A stretch of DNA of 64,000 nucleotides, taken from the NCBI RefSeq assembly GCF_000708675.1, contig NZ_JELR01000001.1, positions 1,116,001 to 1,180,000 of the forward strand. The letters run 5' to 3'. Below, one piece after another: positions 16,892-26,299 of this stretch; the stretch's first letter is position 1; each line of letters begins with the position of its first letter. The notes under the pieces were generated by a model. The model was not told the DNA's origin. It was given only the letters and a program-made list of their open reading frames with translations, and did not search any database. The stretch is from Microbulbifer sp. HZ11. Its GTDB lineage: Bacteria > Pseudomonadota > Gammaproteobacteria > Pseudomonadales > Cellvibrionaceae. Made by a program: the position numbers and the translations under genes.

Positions 16892-17653
16892 TCAGAAGGA
16901 GTAACCAACACCCAGGTTGAATACCCAGGGGCTGTAATCTACGTCGTCGGATACGCTCAGGCGCGGATTACGCGGCAGAGTGGTATCGGTGTAGTAGGTG
17001 GTCAGATCGGTGTCGGCGTCGATGTACAGTACCGCGGCATTTACCAGGAAGGCGCTGTCACGGCCAAAGCGGAAGTCCACACCCAGCTGACCAGCAATAC
17101 CCCAGGAGTGACCCAGGCCGTAATCCACATCGCGGATGCCCAGATCCGGTTCCCAGTTGTTGATATCGTCGCGGAATTCACCGCGCAGATGCTCATCACT
17201 GAAATCGGTGTAGTTCACACCAATGCCGATGTAGGGCTGGCCCATGCAGTCGCGGCTCAGCGGATACCAGTTCAGGAACGCATTCGCATAGCTGGCATCG
17301 AAGCTGCCTACGCGGTAGCGGTCAGTGTGGTAAGTGATATCGCCGTAGCGAATATCTTCAATGTCCAGATCGTGCTGGGTTGAACCGATATACATCAGTT
17401 CTACACCCCAATGCTCGACCGGCAGCCACGCACCGGAAATATTCCAGGTGGTGTCGGAATCGACATCAAACTTTGCAGTGCTGTAGCGATCGCTCAGACG
17501 GAACTGATCGTCATCGTCGTTAGGATCTACCCAGCTGGCACCAACACGTACAATAAAATCTCCATCGCTCAACCAATCAGCAGAAGCCTGCTGGGCATTA
17601 ACCAAAGCAGCTACAGCGATTGCAAGCGGTGTCAGAACGCGTGTCATTTTCAT
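16892..17653 (-). CDS. OmpW-family outer-membrane protein
   Basis: A 253-residue outer-membrane beta-barrel protein. The signal peptide is KMTRVLTPLAIAVAALVNAQQASA. FIVRVGASWVDPNDDD is the typical first OmpW strand and loop, GVELMYIGSTQHD and YIGIGVNYTDF the central strands, and the chain ends WVFNLGVGYSF with the terminal aromatic residue required for barrel assembly. OmpW proteins are small hydrophobic channels. The start is the ATG at 17653, with GGAG 6 bases upstream. Confidence 0.9.
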   Translation of the reverse strand: MKMTRVLTPLAIAVAALVNAQQASADWLSDGDFIVRVGASWVDPNDDDDQFRLSDRYSTAKFDVDSDTTWNISGAWLPVEHWGVELMYIGSTQHDLDIEDIRYGDITYHTDRYRVGSFDASYANAFLNWYPLSRDCMGQPYIGIGVNYTDFSDEHLRGEFRDDINNWEPDLGIRDVDYGLGHSWGIAGQLGVDFRFGRDSAFLVNAAVLYIDADTDLTTYYTDTTLPRNPRLSVSDDVDYSPWVFNLGVGYSF

Positions 17654-18067
17654 TGAGAACTCCATCGTATTCGGCAAATTAAACAGCAATTAACCCAATC
17701 ACTTGTCAGTCTAGACACGCCTGTGAGTGGCTGTAGAAAAAACAACCGAAAAAAATCTTCACTTGTGGAACTTTTGCGCGATTCCGTCGCCACCTTCATC
17801 AATAAACCAAAGTGATACGCCAGGCGGAAGACGTAACCCGAAAGAAGACACAAATGCGCAGGAGGGAAATGGCGACAAAAAAGAAATTTTCGCCGCCAGA
17901 CGGGAGGAAAAAGAGGCGGTATGCGCCAACTGTTTCAGAAAAGCAATGGGCGCTGCAGGGAAATAGGAAATTTTCCGTCAGTCATTCAGGCGACATTCAG
18001 GTCCCACAAACAGAAAAATCGCAAGCGTAAAGAAGTGTTGAGAAAGCAAAAATTGGCGGGGAAATCT
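17654..18067. other. Intergenic region of about 410 bases, A-rich, one possible small gene
   Basis: Between the OmpW gene and bolA. The plus strand is purine-rich. It must hold the OmpW promoter, but I could not place clear boxes. The only coding candidate is the short frame at 17869-18030, listed separately. Confidence 0.4.
17869..18030 (+). CDS. Possible small basic protein, 53 aa
   Basis: An ATG preceded by a strong AGGAGGGA ribosome-binding site opens a 53-codon frame (ATKKKFSPPDGRKKRRYAP...) rich in lysine and arginine and ending KSQA. No family is recognised. The evidence is the ribosome-binding site and the otherwise empty intergenic position; the A-rich composition could make lysine codons by chance. 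Confidence 0.3.
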   Translation: MATKKKFSPPDGRKKRRYAPTVSEKQWALQGNRKFSVSHSGDIQVPQTEKSQA

Positions 18068-18373
18068 TTATTTTTTTCCGCCACCAAGACACTGAGGGCT
18101 GTCCGGAGCCTGTCCTTGCCACTCCTCTCCGGTGTAAAGATGCAGGGCCAGCGCGTGAATGGGGCCCGCCATTTCTTCGGCCAGTACGCCGTATACTTTC
18201 TGGTGCCGCTGCACTTTTCGCAGCCCCTTCAGCGCCTCACTGACCAGCACAACACGGAAGTGCATTTCAGAACCTTCCGGCACATTGTGCATATGGCTTT
18301 CACACTGCACTTCGATATGGGATGGTTCAAAGGCTGCCGTCAGCTTTTCCTGAATCTGCTGCGCAAGAGACAT
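18068..18373 (-). CDS. bolA: BolA family protein
   Basis: A 101-residue BolA-type protein, which binds [2Fe-2S] clusters with monothiol glutaredoxins and affects morphology and stress response. HIEVQCESHMHNVPEGSEMHF and the conserved histidine in KVQRHQKVYGVLAEEM match the family. The ATG at 18373 has GAGGAGCAGG upstream, which rules out the frame's earlier start at 18394. It follows djlA on the same strand after 43 bases. Confidence 0.92.
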   Translation of the reverse strand: MSLAQQIQEKLTAAFEPSHIEVQCESHMHNVPEGSEMHFRVVLVSEALKGLRKVQRHQKVYGVLAEEMAGPIHALALHLYTGEEWQGQAPDSPQCLGGGKK

Positions 18374-18416
18374 ACCTGCTCCTCTATCCAACACTCACTA
18401 ACTCTCAAGATATGAA

Positions 18417-19208
18417 TCAGGCCTGATTTACTTCGGCCTGGCGCTTGCGTGCTGCAACAATCGTATCGTAAGCCACTGTCACGCTTTTCATCTGATCTTC
18501 CGCATGGCGCATGAATTCTTCCGGCAGCCCTTTGGAGGCAATCTTGTCCGGGTGAAATTCCGCCGCCTTCCGACGGTAAGCCAGCTTCAGCTCGCGATCA
18601 CTCGCGTCCGGGCTGCATTCCAGTATGTCGTAATGTGCCTTGAGGCTGTCACCGCTGGCCGCAGGCCCAGCACCATGCCCGAACTCATTGAACATGGCCG
18701 TAAATATGGAGGCGTGTAAGCCAAGCTCTTCAGGAATCCGTCGCAGGATCTGCTCTTCCGCCGGATGTAGCTCTCCGTCGGCAAACGCTACGGCAAAAAG
18801 CAGGCGGTAAACCATTTCCCGCATGGCCTGATTGCGGATCAGCTGACGGTACTGGCGTGCGTAGTCGTAGATCGAATACTGATCCGATTTGGCATTCTGA
18901 AATATCTTGATCGCCTGTTGGCGGTCCTCCGCATTCAGGCGCAGATTGTTGTTGATGAAGTCGTCGATCAATTGAACTTCGGCTTTGGAAACCTGGCCGT
19001 CCGCCTTGGCCATTTTCGCCAGCATCGAAAACAGAGCAACGATAAATACCGTCTGAGCGCCTTCGCGGTTAAGCGGGATACCGGCTTCACTGAGCTTTTT
19101 CAGGCCGGAGCCAAAAGAACTCCCCACCCAGGCCCCCAGGGCCGCACCGATAGGACCGCCAAACATCATGCCAATACCGGCACCGATACCCGCTCCCAAC
19201 CAGGACAT
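18417..19208 (-). CDS. djlA: Co-chaperone DjlA
   Basis: A 263-residue membrane-anchored J-domain protein. The N-terminus is a glycine-rich transmembrane segment (GAGIGAGIGMMFGGPIGAALG). Residues 50-160 form a TerB-like helical domain (LAKMAKADGQVSKAEVQLI), and the C-terminal J domain carries HPD in AAEFHPDKIASKG. It stimulates DnaK. A good GGAAGGAG site precedes the ATG. Confidence 0.95.
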   Translation of the reverse strand: MSWLGAGIGAGIGMMFGGPIGAALGAWVGSSFGSGLKKLSEAGIPLNREGAQTVFIVALFSMLAKMAKADGQVSKAEVQLIDDFINNNLRLNAEDRQQAIKIFQNAKSDQYSIYDYARQYRQLIRNQAMREMVYRLLFAVAFADGELHPAEEQILRRIPEELGLHASIFTAMFNEFGHGAGPAASGDSLKAHYDILECSPDASDRELKLAYRRKAAEFHPDKIASKGLPEEFMRHAEDQMKSVTVAYDTIVAARKRQAEVNQA

Positions 19209-19378
19209 AACTTCTCCTTCCCGACACCTGCACTGGCGCCACTGACCGTAAAAACGGCGGCCATCTTACCACGGGGGGCGCTGCGCCCCTATTTTGCGCC
19301 AGCAAACAGGAACTGATCGGTCACGGAAGTTCATTCAGCCATAAAAAAACCGCTCTGGACACACTCGGTCCGACCACA

Positions 19379-20692
19379 TCAGCCGGTCATGGCGCGCACC
19401 ATGGTGATCATCACACCTGCCGCCACTGCGGAACCGATTACACCGGCCACATTTGGCCCCATGGCGTGCATCAACAGGAAATTGTGCGGATTTGCCTCCA
19501 GGCCCAGTTTATTGGATACACGCGCCGCCATAGGCACCGCTGAAACACCGGCAGAACCGATCAGAGGATTGACCTTGTTCTTACTCACGGTATTCATGAG
19601 CTTCGCCATCAGAACACCCGCCGCGGTGCCAATGGCAAAAGCAACGATACCCAGCGCAAGGATACCGAGGGTTTTCGGGTCAAGGAATTTGTCCGCCGCC
19701 AGTTTGGAACCCACAGAGAGCCCCAGAAAAATGGTGGTGATATTGATGAGCGCATTCTGTGCCGTATCCGACAATCGGGAAACCACTCCGCACTCACGCA
19801 TCAGATTACCAAAGCAGAACATACCCAACAGCGGTGCTGCATCCGGCAGGAAAAGCGCTACCAGGATCAGTAGCACCAGCGGGAAAACGATTTTCTCGCG
19901 CTTGCTCACATGCCGCAGTTGCACCATTTCAATTCGACGCTCCTGCTCCGTGGTCAGGGCACGCATAATGGGAGGCTGAATCAGGGGTACCAGCGCCATA
20001 TAGGAATAGGCGGCTACCGCAATCGCACCCAGCAGGTCAGGTGCCAGCAGACTGGAAACGTAAATTGCCGTCGGGCCGTCCGCACCACCGATGATGCCGA
20101 TAGCGGCCGCGTCAGCGATAGAGAAATCCATAATGCCAGCGGCGGACATGGCCACCGCGCCCAGTACCGTTGCGAAGATACCAAACTGCGCCGCGGCACC
20201 CAGAAACAAGGTGCGAGGATTGGCCAACAGAGGACCGAAATCGGTCATGGCACCAACGCCCATAAAGATCACCAGTGGCGCTACACCGGAGGCAATGGCA
20301 ACGTTATAGAAGTTGTACAACATGCCATTGGAGAAACCCGCATCCGCAGCGATCTGGGAGGCTCGCTCTGCGGCAGCGGCCGGTGCGCTTTCCAGAGCGG
20401 CCTTGAGGCTTTCGATGGATTCCGAGGCACCAAGGCCGAGCGCCTGTGACAGCTGCGCCAGAACACCCGCATCACCGGAGGCAATCGCAGCTTCTACCGC
20501 AGGTAGTGCCAGGTTTGCCCCAGGGATATTTGCCAGAATACCGCCGAAACCGATCGGTACCAGCAACAGCGGCTCAAAGTTTTTGCGAATGGCCAGGAAC
20601 AGCAGACCAAGGCACACCACAATCATGGAGAACTGGCCGATGGTCATCTGGTTGGCGCCGGATGAAAGCCAGAGGTTCGTTAAATTTTCCAC
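19379..20692 (-). CDS. oadB: Oxaloacetate decarboxylase beta subunit (Na+ pump)
   Basis: A 437-residue membrane subunit that couples decarboxylation of the carboxybiotin group to sodium export. The many hydrophobic segments and the conserved blocks [33 protein letters not shown] and [14 protein letters not shown] with the ion-binding aspartates and serines are diagnostic. It starts with a GTG at 20692, 11 bases after oadA. Between residues 75 and 115 there is an alanine-rich insertion, as in other marine gammaproteobacteria. Confidence 0.95.
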   Translation of the reverse strand: MENLTNLWLSSGANQMTIGQFSMIVVCLGLLFLAIRKNFEPLLLVPIGFGGILANIPGANLALPAVEAAIASGDAGVLAQLSQALGLGASESIESLKAALESAPAAAAERASQIAADAGFSNGMLYNFYNVAIASGVAPLVIFMGVGAMTDFGPLLANPRTLFLGAAAQFGIFATVLGAVAMSAAGIMDFSIADAAAIGIIGGADGPTAIYVSSLLAPDLLGAIAVAAYSYMALVPLIQPPIMRALTTEQERRIEMVQLRHVSKREKIVFPLVLLILVALFLPDAAPLLGMFCFGNLMRECGVVSRLSDTAQNALINITTIFLGLSVGSKLAADKFLDPKTLGILALGIVAFAIGTAAGVLMAKLMNTVSKNKVNPLIGSAGVSAVPMAARVSNKLGLEANPHNFLLMHAMGPNVAGVIGSAVAAGVMITMVRAMTG

Positions 20693-20703
20693 AGTGGCCC
20701 CCG

Positions 20704-22524
20704 TTACGCGATGGTTAGCAGGCTATCGCCCACCGCCACAGAGTCACCTTCTTTAATGGTGACACCGGTTACGCTACCGGCGCGGGGGGCACTGACGGCC
20801 GTTTCCATTTTCATGGCTTCCAGAATCACGATGTTCTGGCCTTCCGCGACCTGGTCACCGGGTTTTACCAGCACCTTGAAGATATTACCTGCCAACGGCG
20901 CTTTTACCGGCTCGCCTGAGCCCTCAGCGGGTGAAGAGCCCTCAGCGGGTGATGAACCCGCAGAGCCGACCGGGGCTGCGCCACCCACTTTCACCATACC
21001 GGTGACATCGCCGCCGTCAGCCACGGTGACGGTATAACTTTCGCCTTCCACGGAAACCGTGTACACCGATTCGCCTTGGTCATTTTTGACTTCGCTGGAC
21101 TCATTGCCAGTGGGTACCGGTTCGAAGGCAGAGGCATCGCCGCGGTTCTTGAGGAATTTCAGACCGATCTGCGGGAAAAGTGCGTAAGTCAGCACATCGT
21201 CGATCTCACCATCGCCATCGGTCAGTGCAATATCGTCTTCTGCAGATTTCTGCTTTAACTCTGCAGCCAGCTTGTCCAGCTCCGGGGCAATCAGATCCGC
21301 CGGGCGACAGGTTACCGGTTCACCACCGTCGAGCACTTTGTCCTGCAGCTCTTTATTCACTTCCGCCGGGGTCGCGCCATACTCACCTTTCAATACTGCG
21401 GCGGTTTCTTTGGAAATGGACTTGTACCGCTCGCCCGTCAATACGTTAAGCACGGACTGAGTACCCACGATCTGCGAAGTCGGCGTGACCAGCGGGATGT
21501 AACCGAGATCTTTGCGCACGCGGGGAATCTCTTCCAGTACCTCGTCCAGACGATCGCCGGCGCCCTGCTCGCGCAGCTGATTTTCCATGTTGGTCAACAT
21601 ACCACCGGGCACCTGCGCTACCAGAATACGGGAGTCCACGCCGCGCAGGGAGCCTTCGAATTTCGCGTACTTTTTGCGGACCTCACGGAAGTAAGCCGCG
21701 ATTTCTTCCAACAGATTGATGTCCAGACCGGTATCACGATCGGTGCCTTCGAGGATCGCCACAACTGCCTCGGTGGGGCTGTGTCCATAGGTCATGGACA
21801 TGGAAGATATTGCGGTATCGATATTATCGATACCGGCTTCCACACACTTCAGTGCGGTGGCCGTCGAAAGGCCCGTAGTGGCGTGGCACTGCATATGGAT
21901 GGGAATATCCACGGCCGCTTTCAGCTTGGAGACCAGCTCGTAGCCTTCGTAGGGGCGCAGCAGGCCGGCCATATCTTTAATGGCAATGGAGTCCGCCCCC
22001 ATATCTTCAATCTGGCGTCCCAGATCAACCCACATGTCCATGTTGTGCACAGGGCTCACGGTATAAGAGATGGTGCCTTGTGCATGCTTACCCTGCTTCT
22101 TCACCGCCGCCAGTGCAGTCTTCAGGTTTCGCATATCGTTCATGGCATCGAACACGCGGAAAACATCCACGCCGTTGGTGGCCGCTCGCTCGACAAATTT
22201 TTCCACCACGTCATCCGCATAGTGGCGGTAGCCCAAAATATTCTGACCGCGGAACAACATCTGCTGCGGAGTATTGGGCATGGCCTTTTTCAGTTCACGA
22301 ATGCGCTCCCAGGGGTCCTCACCCAAATAACGGATACAGGCATCAAAGGTGGCGCCACCCCAGGATTCGAGAGACCAGAAACCGACCTTATCCAGCTTTT
22401 CCGCAATGGGTAGCATGTCGTCCAACCGCAAGCGGGTGGCGAACAGGGACTGGTGGGCGTCACGCAGAACTACGTCGGTAATTCCGAGCGGGGATTTTTT
22501 AACTAAAGAGTTAACCTCAGTCAT
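20704..22524 (-). CDS. oadA: Oxaloacetate decarboxylase alpha subunit
   Basis: A 606-residue cytoplasmic subunit. The carboxyltransferase TIM barrel begins [17 protein letters not shown] and includes the metal-binding MQCHATTG. The C-terminal biotinyl domain has the lipoylation-type motif [12 protein letters not shown], where the lysine carries biotin. Between them is an Ala/Pro/Ser-rich flexible linker partly built from an 18-base tandem repeat (20921-20956). The enzyme converts oxaloacetate to pyruvate while OadB exports Na+. Confidence 0.96.
   Translation of the reverse strand: MTEVNSLVKKSPLGITDVVLRDAHQSLFATRLRLDDMLPIAEKLDKVGFWSLESWGGATFDACIRYLGEDPWERIRELKKAMPNTPQQMLFRGQNILGYRHYADDVVEKFVERAATNGVDVFRVFDAMNDMRNLKTALAAVKKQGKHAQGTISYTVSPVHNMDMWVDLGRQIEDMGADSIAIKDMAGLLRPYEGYELVSKLKAAVDIPIHMQCHATTGLSTATALKCVEAGIDNIDTAISSMSMTYGHSPTEAVVAILEGTDRDTGLDINLLEEIAAYFREVRKKYAKFEGSLRGVDSRILVAQVPGGMLTNMENQLREQGAGDRLDEVLEEIPRVRKDLGYIPLVTPTSQIVGTQSVLNVLTGERYKSISKETAAVLKGEYGATPAEVNKELQDKVLDGGEPVTCRPADLIAPELDKLAAELKQKSAEDDIALTDGDGEIDDVLTYALFPQIGLKFLKNRGDASAFEPVPTGNESSEVKNDQGESVYTVSVEGESYTVTVADGGDVTGMVKVGGAAPVGSAGSSPAEGSSPAEGSGEPVKAPLAGNIFKVLVKPGDQVAEGQNIVILEAMKMETAVSAPRAGSVTGVTIKEGDSVAVGDSLLTIA
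20921..20956. repeat. 18-base tandem repeat in the oadA linker
   Basis: Two copies of CCCTCAGCGGGTGAAGAG (the second differs in two bases) encode SSPAEG twice in the swinging-arm linker of OadA, keeping the frame. Confidence 0.8.
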
Positions 22525-22649
22525 AGGTGGTCTCTCTTCAAAATTGATCTTGGCAAATGAAAATTGGTGTTGCTTTTATCCGCGAGTCCACGCGAGCAGT
22601 GATTCCGCGCGGCAAGCCGGCACACAGCTCCGGCGCAACGTTTCGCAAA

Positions 22650-22898
22650 TTATTTGCGACGGTTACGGTGCTGCTCGATAGCAGCCTGGATAATTTTGCG
22701 CAGGCGTTGATCGCCGGCGGGGGATTGGGGGGCGGACGCCGGAGAAGGCGCGGCAACGGGTTCGGGCTCGGGGAAGAAGCGCGTCATGACACGGGACATG
22801 ACCGTGGTACAGATCACCAACAGCAGCAGAAATGTAAATACGATTCCCATGCCGAACAGTGTGATGTCCAGTCCTTGCTGCAGTAGTGCGTCTTGCAC
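22650..22898 (-). CDS. oadG: Oxaloacetate decarboxylase gamma subunit
   Basis: An 82-residue protein with one N-terminal membrane helix (GMGIVFTFLLLLVICTTVM), a Pro/Ala-rich middle and a basic tail, the usual layout of OadG, which assembles the alpha and beta subunits. It starts with GTG and is the first gene of oadGAB. The gap to oadA is 125 bases. Confidence 0.9.
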   Translation of the reverse strand: MQDALLQQGLDITLFGMGIVFTFLLLLVICTTVMSRVMTRFFPEPEPVAAPSPASAPQSPAGDQRLRKIIQAAIEQHRNRRK

Positions 22899-23308
22899 GG
22901 TAACCCCCTCGCTTCGTTGCTTTTATTACTCTGGTTATTGCTCTGGTTGTATAGCGGACTCAGGTAGTGTCCTGGCCTAGCGATACCAGTCTTATTGTGC
23001 AGATCTCCGCAACCTGCATTCGAGCGGGCGATATTATCAGTAAAAGAACCTTTCAAAATCAAACACTTATTAGTTACAGAAGCAACCAAGAACCGCGACA
23101 AAACCCTCTATTTCGACCAATTTGCCTGCCAGATTCGACCAGTTAGCCCCGCAGGTCCGCCCCGGCGTCGCCTGTTGGGCCCGCCACCTGTGACTCTCCA
23201 GCTAGCGCCTGCGGCACTGCGCAATATCTAACCAGGCAGAAGGTTTTCTCGTACAATGCGTGCGCTTAGCCAATTCCAAGTTGTACGCACGGACCATTTT
23301 TGCCATCC
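22899..23308. other. Divergent intergenic region between oadG and dusC
   Basis: About 410 bases without a supported gene. A TACAAT hexamer at 23252-23257 is a plausible -10 for dusC, though no good -35 is visible. Promoters for the oadGAB operon must also lie here. Confidence 0.4.
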
Positions 23309-24325
23309 ATGAACACAGAATCAGCTCAAACCAAGACGCCCTTGATCTATCAGGCCCCTATGGAAGGCGTGATCGACCACCATGTCCGTGCCCTGCTGTC
23401 AAAGATTGGGGGCGTGGATGTGTGTGTCACAGAGTTTGTGCGCGTAACCCATACCAAACTGCCACGGCGCGTATTTACCCGCCTGTGCCCGGAGCTGAAC
23501 CAGGGGGCAGTAACGCCAACGGGCACACCAGTGAAATTGCAGCTGCTGGGGGGCAATCCCACCGCGATGGCATTCAACGCGATCCGTGCGGTAGAAGCGG
23601 GCGCAACCGCAATCGATCTCAACTTCGGGTGCCCGGCCAAACAGGTGAACAACAGTGATGGCGGTGCCTGCCTGTTGAAATCACCATCGCGGGTGGAAGC
23701 GGTTGTGGCCGCAGTGCGCCAGGCGGTGCCCCCAGAGATCCCGGTATCGGCGAAAATCCGCCTGGGGTTCGAAGACCGCAGTGCCTATATGGACAACGCC
23801 CGCGCGGCGGAAGCCGGAGGTGCGTCGGAACTGGCCGTACACGCCCGCTCGAAAGTCGATGGCTATCGGCCACCGGCCTATTGGGAGTACATCGGTGAAA
23901 TTCGCCAGGCCCTGGACATTCCCGTGATAGCGAATGGCGATTTGTGGACGCTGGCAGACTTCCAGCGCTGCCGCGAGGTTACCGGCTGTGACGCTTATAT
24001 GTTTGGCCGCAGCCTGTTGGCGCGCCCGGACATCGGCCTGCAGATTCGGGCGCTCTGCGCCGGAGACAAGGTGACGCCCCTCACCTGGCCCGAGGTCGCC
24101 AGTATCCTCTATGAGTACTACACCACCACCAAGGATATCTATCCCGCCAAATACCTGGGTAATCGGGTCAAGCAGTGGCTGGCCTATCTGAAGCTGAGCT
24201 TTCCGCAGGCGCAGGTGTTCTTTGAGCAGATCAAACGCCACCGGGATCCGGAGATTCTGGAGTGGGCATTTGCTCAGCATCTAGACCAATCCGGGACGGA
24301 ATTACAGGATCAACTGGCTTCGTAA
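23309..24325 (+). CDS. dusC: tRNA-dihydrouridine(16) synthase DusC
   Basis: A 338-residue flavoenzyme reducing U16 of tRNA to dihydrouridine. LIYQAPMEGVIDHHVRALL is the N-terminal FMN strand, DLNFGCPAKQVNNSDGGACLL carries the catalytic cysteine, and IPVIANGDLWT matches the DusC subgroup rather than DusA or DusB. The ATG at 23309 is preferred to the in-frame TTG three codons upstream. Confidence 0.94.
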   Translation: MNTESAQTKTPLIYQAPMEGVIDHHVRALLSKIGGVDVCVTEFVRVTHTKLPRRVFTRLCPELNQGAVTPTGTPVKLQLLGGNPTAMAFNAIRAVEAGATAIDLNFGCPAKQVNNSDGGACLLKSPSRVEAVVAAVRQAVPPEIPVSAKIRLGFEDRSAYMDNARAAEAGGASELAVHARSKVDGYRPPAYWEYIGEIRQALDIPVIANGDLWTLADFQRCREVTGCDAYMFGRSLLARPDIGLQIRALCAGDKVTPLTWPEVASILYEYYTTTKDIYPAKYLGNRVKQWLAYLKLSFPQAQVFFEQIKRHRDPEILEWAFAQHLDQSGTELQDQLAS

Positions 24326-24474
24326 GAAAAATCCCAAAAAACTGCTTGCATTGGTACAGAAGGCACGGCAGAATGCGCGCCCTATCGAGCTGAAGCAAAG
24401 GTTTCGGCCAGCAGCAAAAGCTCGGTAACTTGCGGATTTTTAAAGAGTTTTTAAAAAATCTTTTTAAAAAAATG

Positions 24475-24503
24475 TTGACGAAGCCAAGGCAAGTCACTAT
24501 AGT
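24475..24503 (+). promoter_or_regulatory. Sigma-70 promoter of tRNA-Arg
   Basis: TTGACG (24475-24480) and TATAGT (24498-24503) with an optimal 17-base spacer, 16 bases before the tRNA. The A/T tract just upstream (24441-24472) resembles an UP element. Confidence 0.85.
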
Positions 24504-24519
24504 TCGCAACCACAACGAC

Positions 24520-24596
24520 GCGCTCGTAGCTCAGCTGGATAGAGTACCTGGCTACGAACCAGGCGGTCGGAGGTTCGAATCCTCCCGAGCGCGCCA
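24520..24596 (+). tRNA. tRNA-Arg (anticodon ACG)
   Basis: A complete 77-base cloverleaf with encoded CCA. The acceptor stem is GCGCTCG/CGAGCGC. The anticodon arm CCTGG-CTACGAA-CCAGG gives anticodon ACG, and the T-arm is GGAGG-TTCGAAT-CCTCC. The sequence follows the E. coli tRNA-Arg(ACG) pattern; A34 would be deaminated to inosine. It is a single gene with its own promoter and terminator. Confidence 0.98.
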
Positions 24597-24603
24597 TACA
24601 AGA

Positions 24604-24636
24604 GGCCCTGAACTCGCAAGAGTTCGGGGCTTTTTC
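24604..24636 (+). terminator. Terminator of tRNA-Arg
   Basis: Stem GCCCTGAACTC/GAGTTCGGGGC with a GCAA tetraloop and a T5 tract, beginning a few bases after the CCA end. Confidence 0.9.
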
Positions 24637-24768
24637 TTTTCCGCTCTCTGCTCCCCGGCTCAATTTTTCCAAATTTGACGCACCCGTCAGCTATCCTTAG
24701 TCAGGAACCGGAAAATAAAACCTTTTCCGCCAGACGTAATCTGATAAAGAAATGCCCCGTCATGGCCC

Positions 24769-24843
24769 AATGCTGTTCACCTCACAAAACTGAGAGCGAA
24801 GGTGGCGATACCGCCACAGAATTACTCAAGTGAACAACATTGC
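24769..24843. repeat. Short inverted-repeat element related to the ends of the 32311 element
   Basis: The left end AATGCTGTTCAC and right end GTGAACAACATT form an imperfect inverted repeat. On the minus strand the sequence runs close to the first 40 bases of the 32311-32504 element (the block ending AATTCTGTGGCGG), but the CCCTGGGGGC core is missing. It lies 43 bases before the ppnN start, so it may affect that gene's leader. Confidence 0.65.
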
Positions 24844-24886
24844 GGAATATGTCAGGCATCACACAACAAGTATTACTGGGGGTTGT

Positions 24887-26269
24887 ATGACCACAGAACT
24901 TATCGAGCTCGTCGATGCACGGGTTTCCCCAACGGGCCAGTTCGATATCCTCTCCAAGTATGAGATCCACAAGCTCACCGACACCAGTCGCGGGCCGCAA
25001 AACACCATCTTCCGCAACTGCGCGCTCGCCGTTCTGAATTGCGGTAACTATATGGACGATGGCAAGGAGCTACTGGAAAAATTTTCCGACTTCGATATCT
25101 CCGTCATCCCTACCGAGCGCTCTGTCAAACTCAAGGTCTGCAATGCACCGGCCACCGCTTTTGTAGACGGGCGTATGATCCAAGGTATTGCTGAACATCT
25201 GTTCGCGGTGTTGCGGGACATCATTTACGTCAGAAGTGAGATTACCGGCGACCCTCGCTACGATCTGGTCTCAGCTCAGGGTGTGACAGACGCGGTATTT
25301 CATATCCTGAGAAACGCCGGCACTTTTGATCGTACCCGTGCCCCCCGCCTTGTGGTCTGCTGGGGCGGCCACTCAATTTCCAGAGAGGAGTACGACTACA
25401 CCAAAAAGGTGGGCTATGAACTGGCACTACGCAGCCTGGATATCTGCACTGGCTGCGGCCCGGGCGCCATGAAAGGCCCCATGAAAGGCGCCACCATCGG
25501 CCACGCAAAGCAGCGCGATGCGCACGGTCAGTACCTGGGCATCACCGAGCCTGGAATTATTGCCGCAGAGGCACCCAACCCGATCGTCAATCAGCTGGTG
25601 ATCATGCCGGACATTGAGAAGCGCCTGGAAGCATTTGTGCGCACCGGTCACGGGATCGTTGTATTCCCCGGTGGCGCCGGAACTGCGGAAGAGATTCTGT
25701 ACCTGCTTGGCATCCTGCTGCATCAGGACAATAAGGAGCAGCCCTTCCCGGTTATTTTCACTGGGCCCGCCAGCGCTGCGGAATACTTTGAACAGATTGA
25801 CCGGTTCATTGGCGAGACACTTGGAGACGAAGCGCAGTCACGTTACCAGATCATTATCGACGACCCGCAGGAGGTAGGCCGCCAGATGTCTGCGGGTATC
25901 CTGAAGGTGCGCCAGTACCGCAAGGACACCGGAGACGCGTACTACTACAACTGGAAGCTGAAGGTCTCCACCGAGTTTCAACGTCCGTTTGTTCCCAGCC
26001 ATGAAAACATGCGCGCGCTCGCACTGCACAACAACCAGGAGCCTTACCTACTGGCGGCAAATTTACGCCGGGCCTTTTCCGGTATTGTTTCCGGAAATGT
26101 GAAGGATGAAGGTATTCGCAATGTGGAGAAAAACGGCCCCTACGAACTGCGTGGAGATCCGGCATTAATGCGCAGTATGGATACGCTGCTGAACTCCTTT
26201 GTGAAACAGCAGCGGATGAAATTACCAGGAAAAGCGTATACGCCCTGCTACACCATCGCCACAAACTAA
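24887..26269 (+). CDS. ppnN: Pyrimidine/purine nucleotide 5'-monophosphate nucleosidase PpnN
   Basis: A 460-residue enzyme that splits nucleoside monophosphates into base and ribose 5-phosphate; in E. coli it is controlled by (p)ppGpp. SPTGQFDILSKYEI, VVCWGGHSIS, CTGCGPGAMKGPMKGA, the lysine decarboxylase/LOG-type PGGAGTAEE motif and the C-terminal RRAFSGIVSGNVKDEGIR match YgdH/PpnN along the whole length. I start at 24887 because the earlier in-frame start lies in the repeat-derived leader. It is convergent with the antiporter gene. Confidence 0.95.
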   Translation: MTTELIELVDARVSPTGQFDILSKYEIHKLTDTSRGPQNTIFRNCALAVLNCGNYMDDGKELLEKFSDFDISVIPTERSVKLKVCNAPATAFVDGRMIQGIAEHLFAVLRDIIYVRSEITGDPRYDLVSAQGVTDAVFHILRNAGTFDRTRAPRLVVCWGGHSISREEYDYTKKVGYELALRSLDICTGCGPGAMKGPMKGATIGHAKQRDAHGQYLGITEPGIIAAEAPNPIVNQLVIMPDIEKRLEAFVRTGHGIVVFPGGAGTAEEILYLLGILLHQDNKEQPFPVIFTGPASAAEYFEQIDRFIGETLGDEAQSRYQIIIDDPQEVGRQMSAGILKVRQYRKDTGDAYYYNWKLKVSTEFQRPFVPSHENMRALALHNNQEPYLLAANLRRAFSGIVSGNVKDEGIRNVEKNGPYELRGDPALMRSMDTLLNSFVKQQRMKLPGKAYTPCYTIATN

Positions 26270-26299
26270 CGACGGATTTTATCAAGCTCCGCCACCGCT

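Noticed and set aside
19331-19378. Terminator after oadB
   Set aside because: There is a T7 tract on the minus strand, but the preceding sequence forms only a 4-bp stem.
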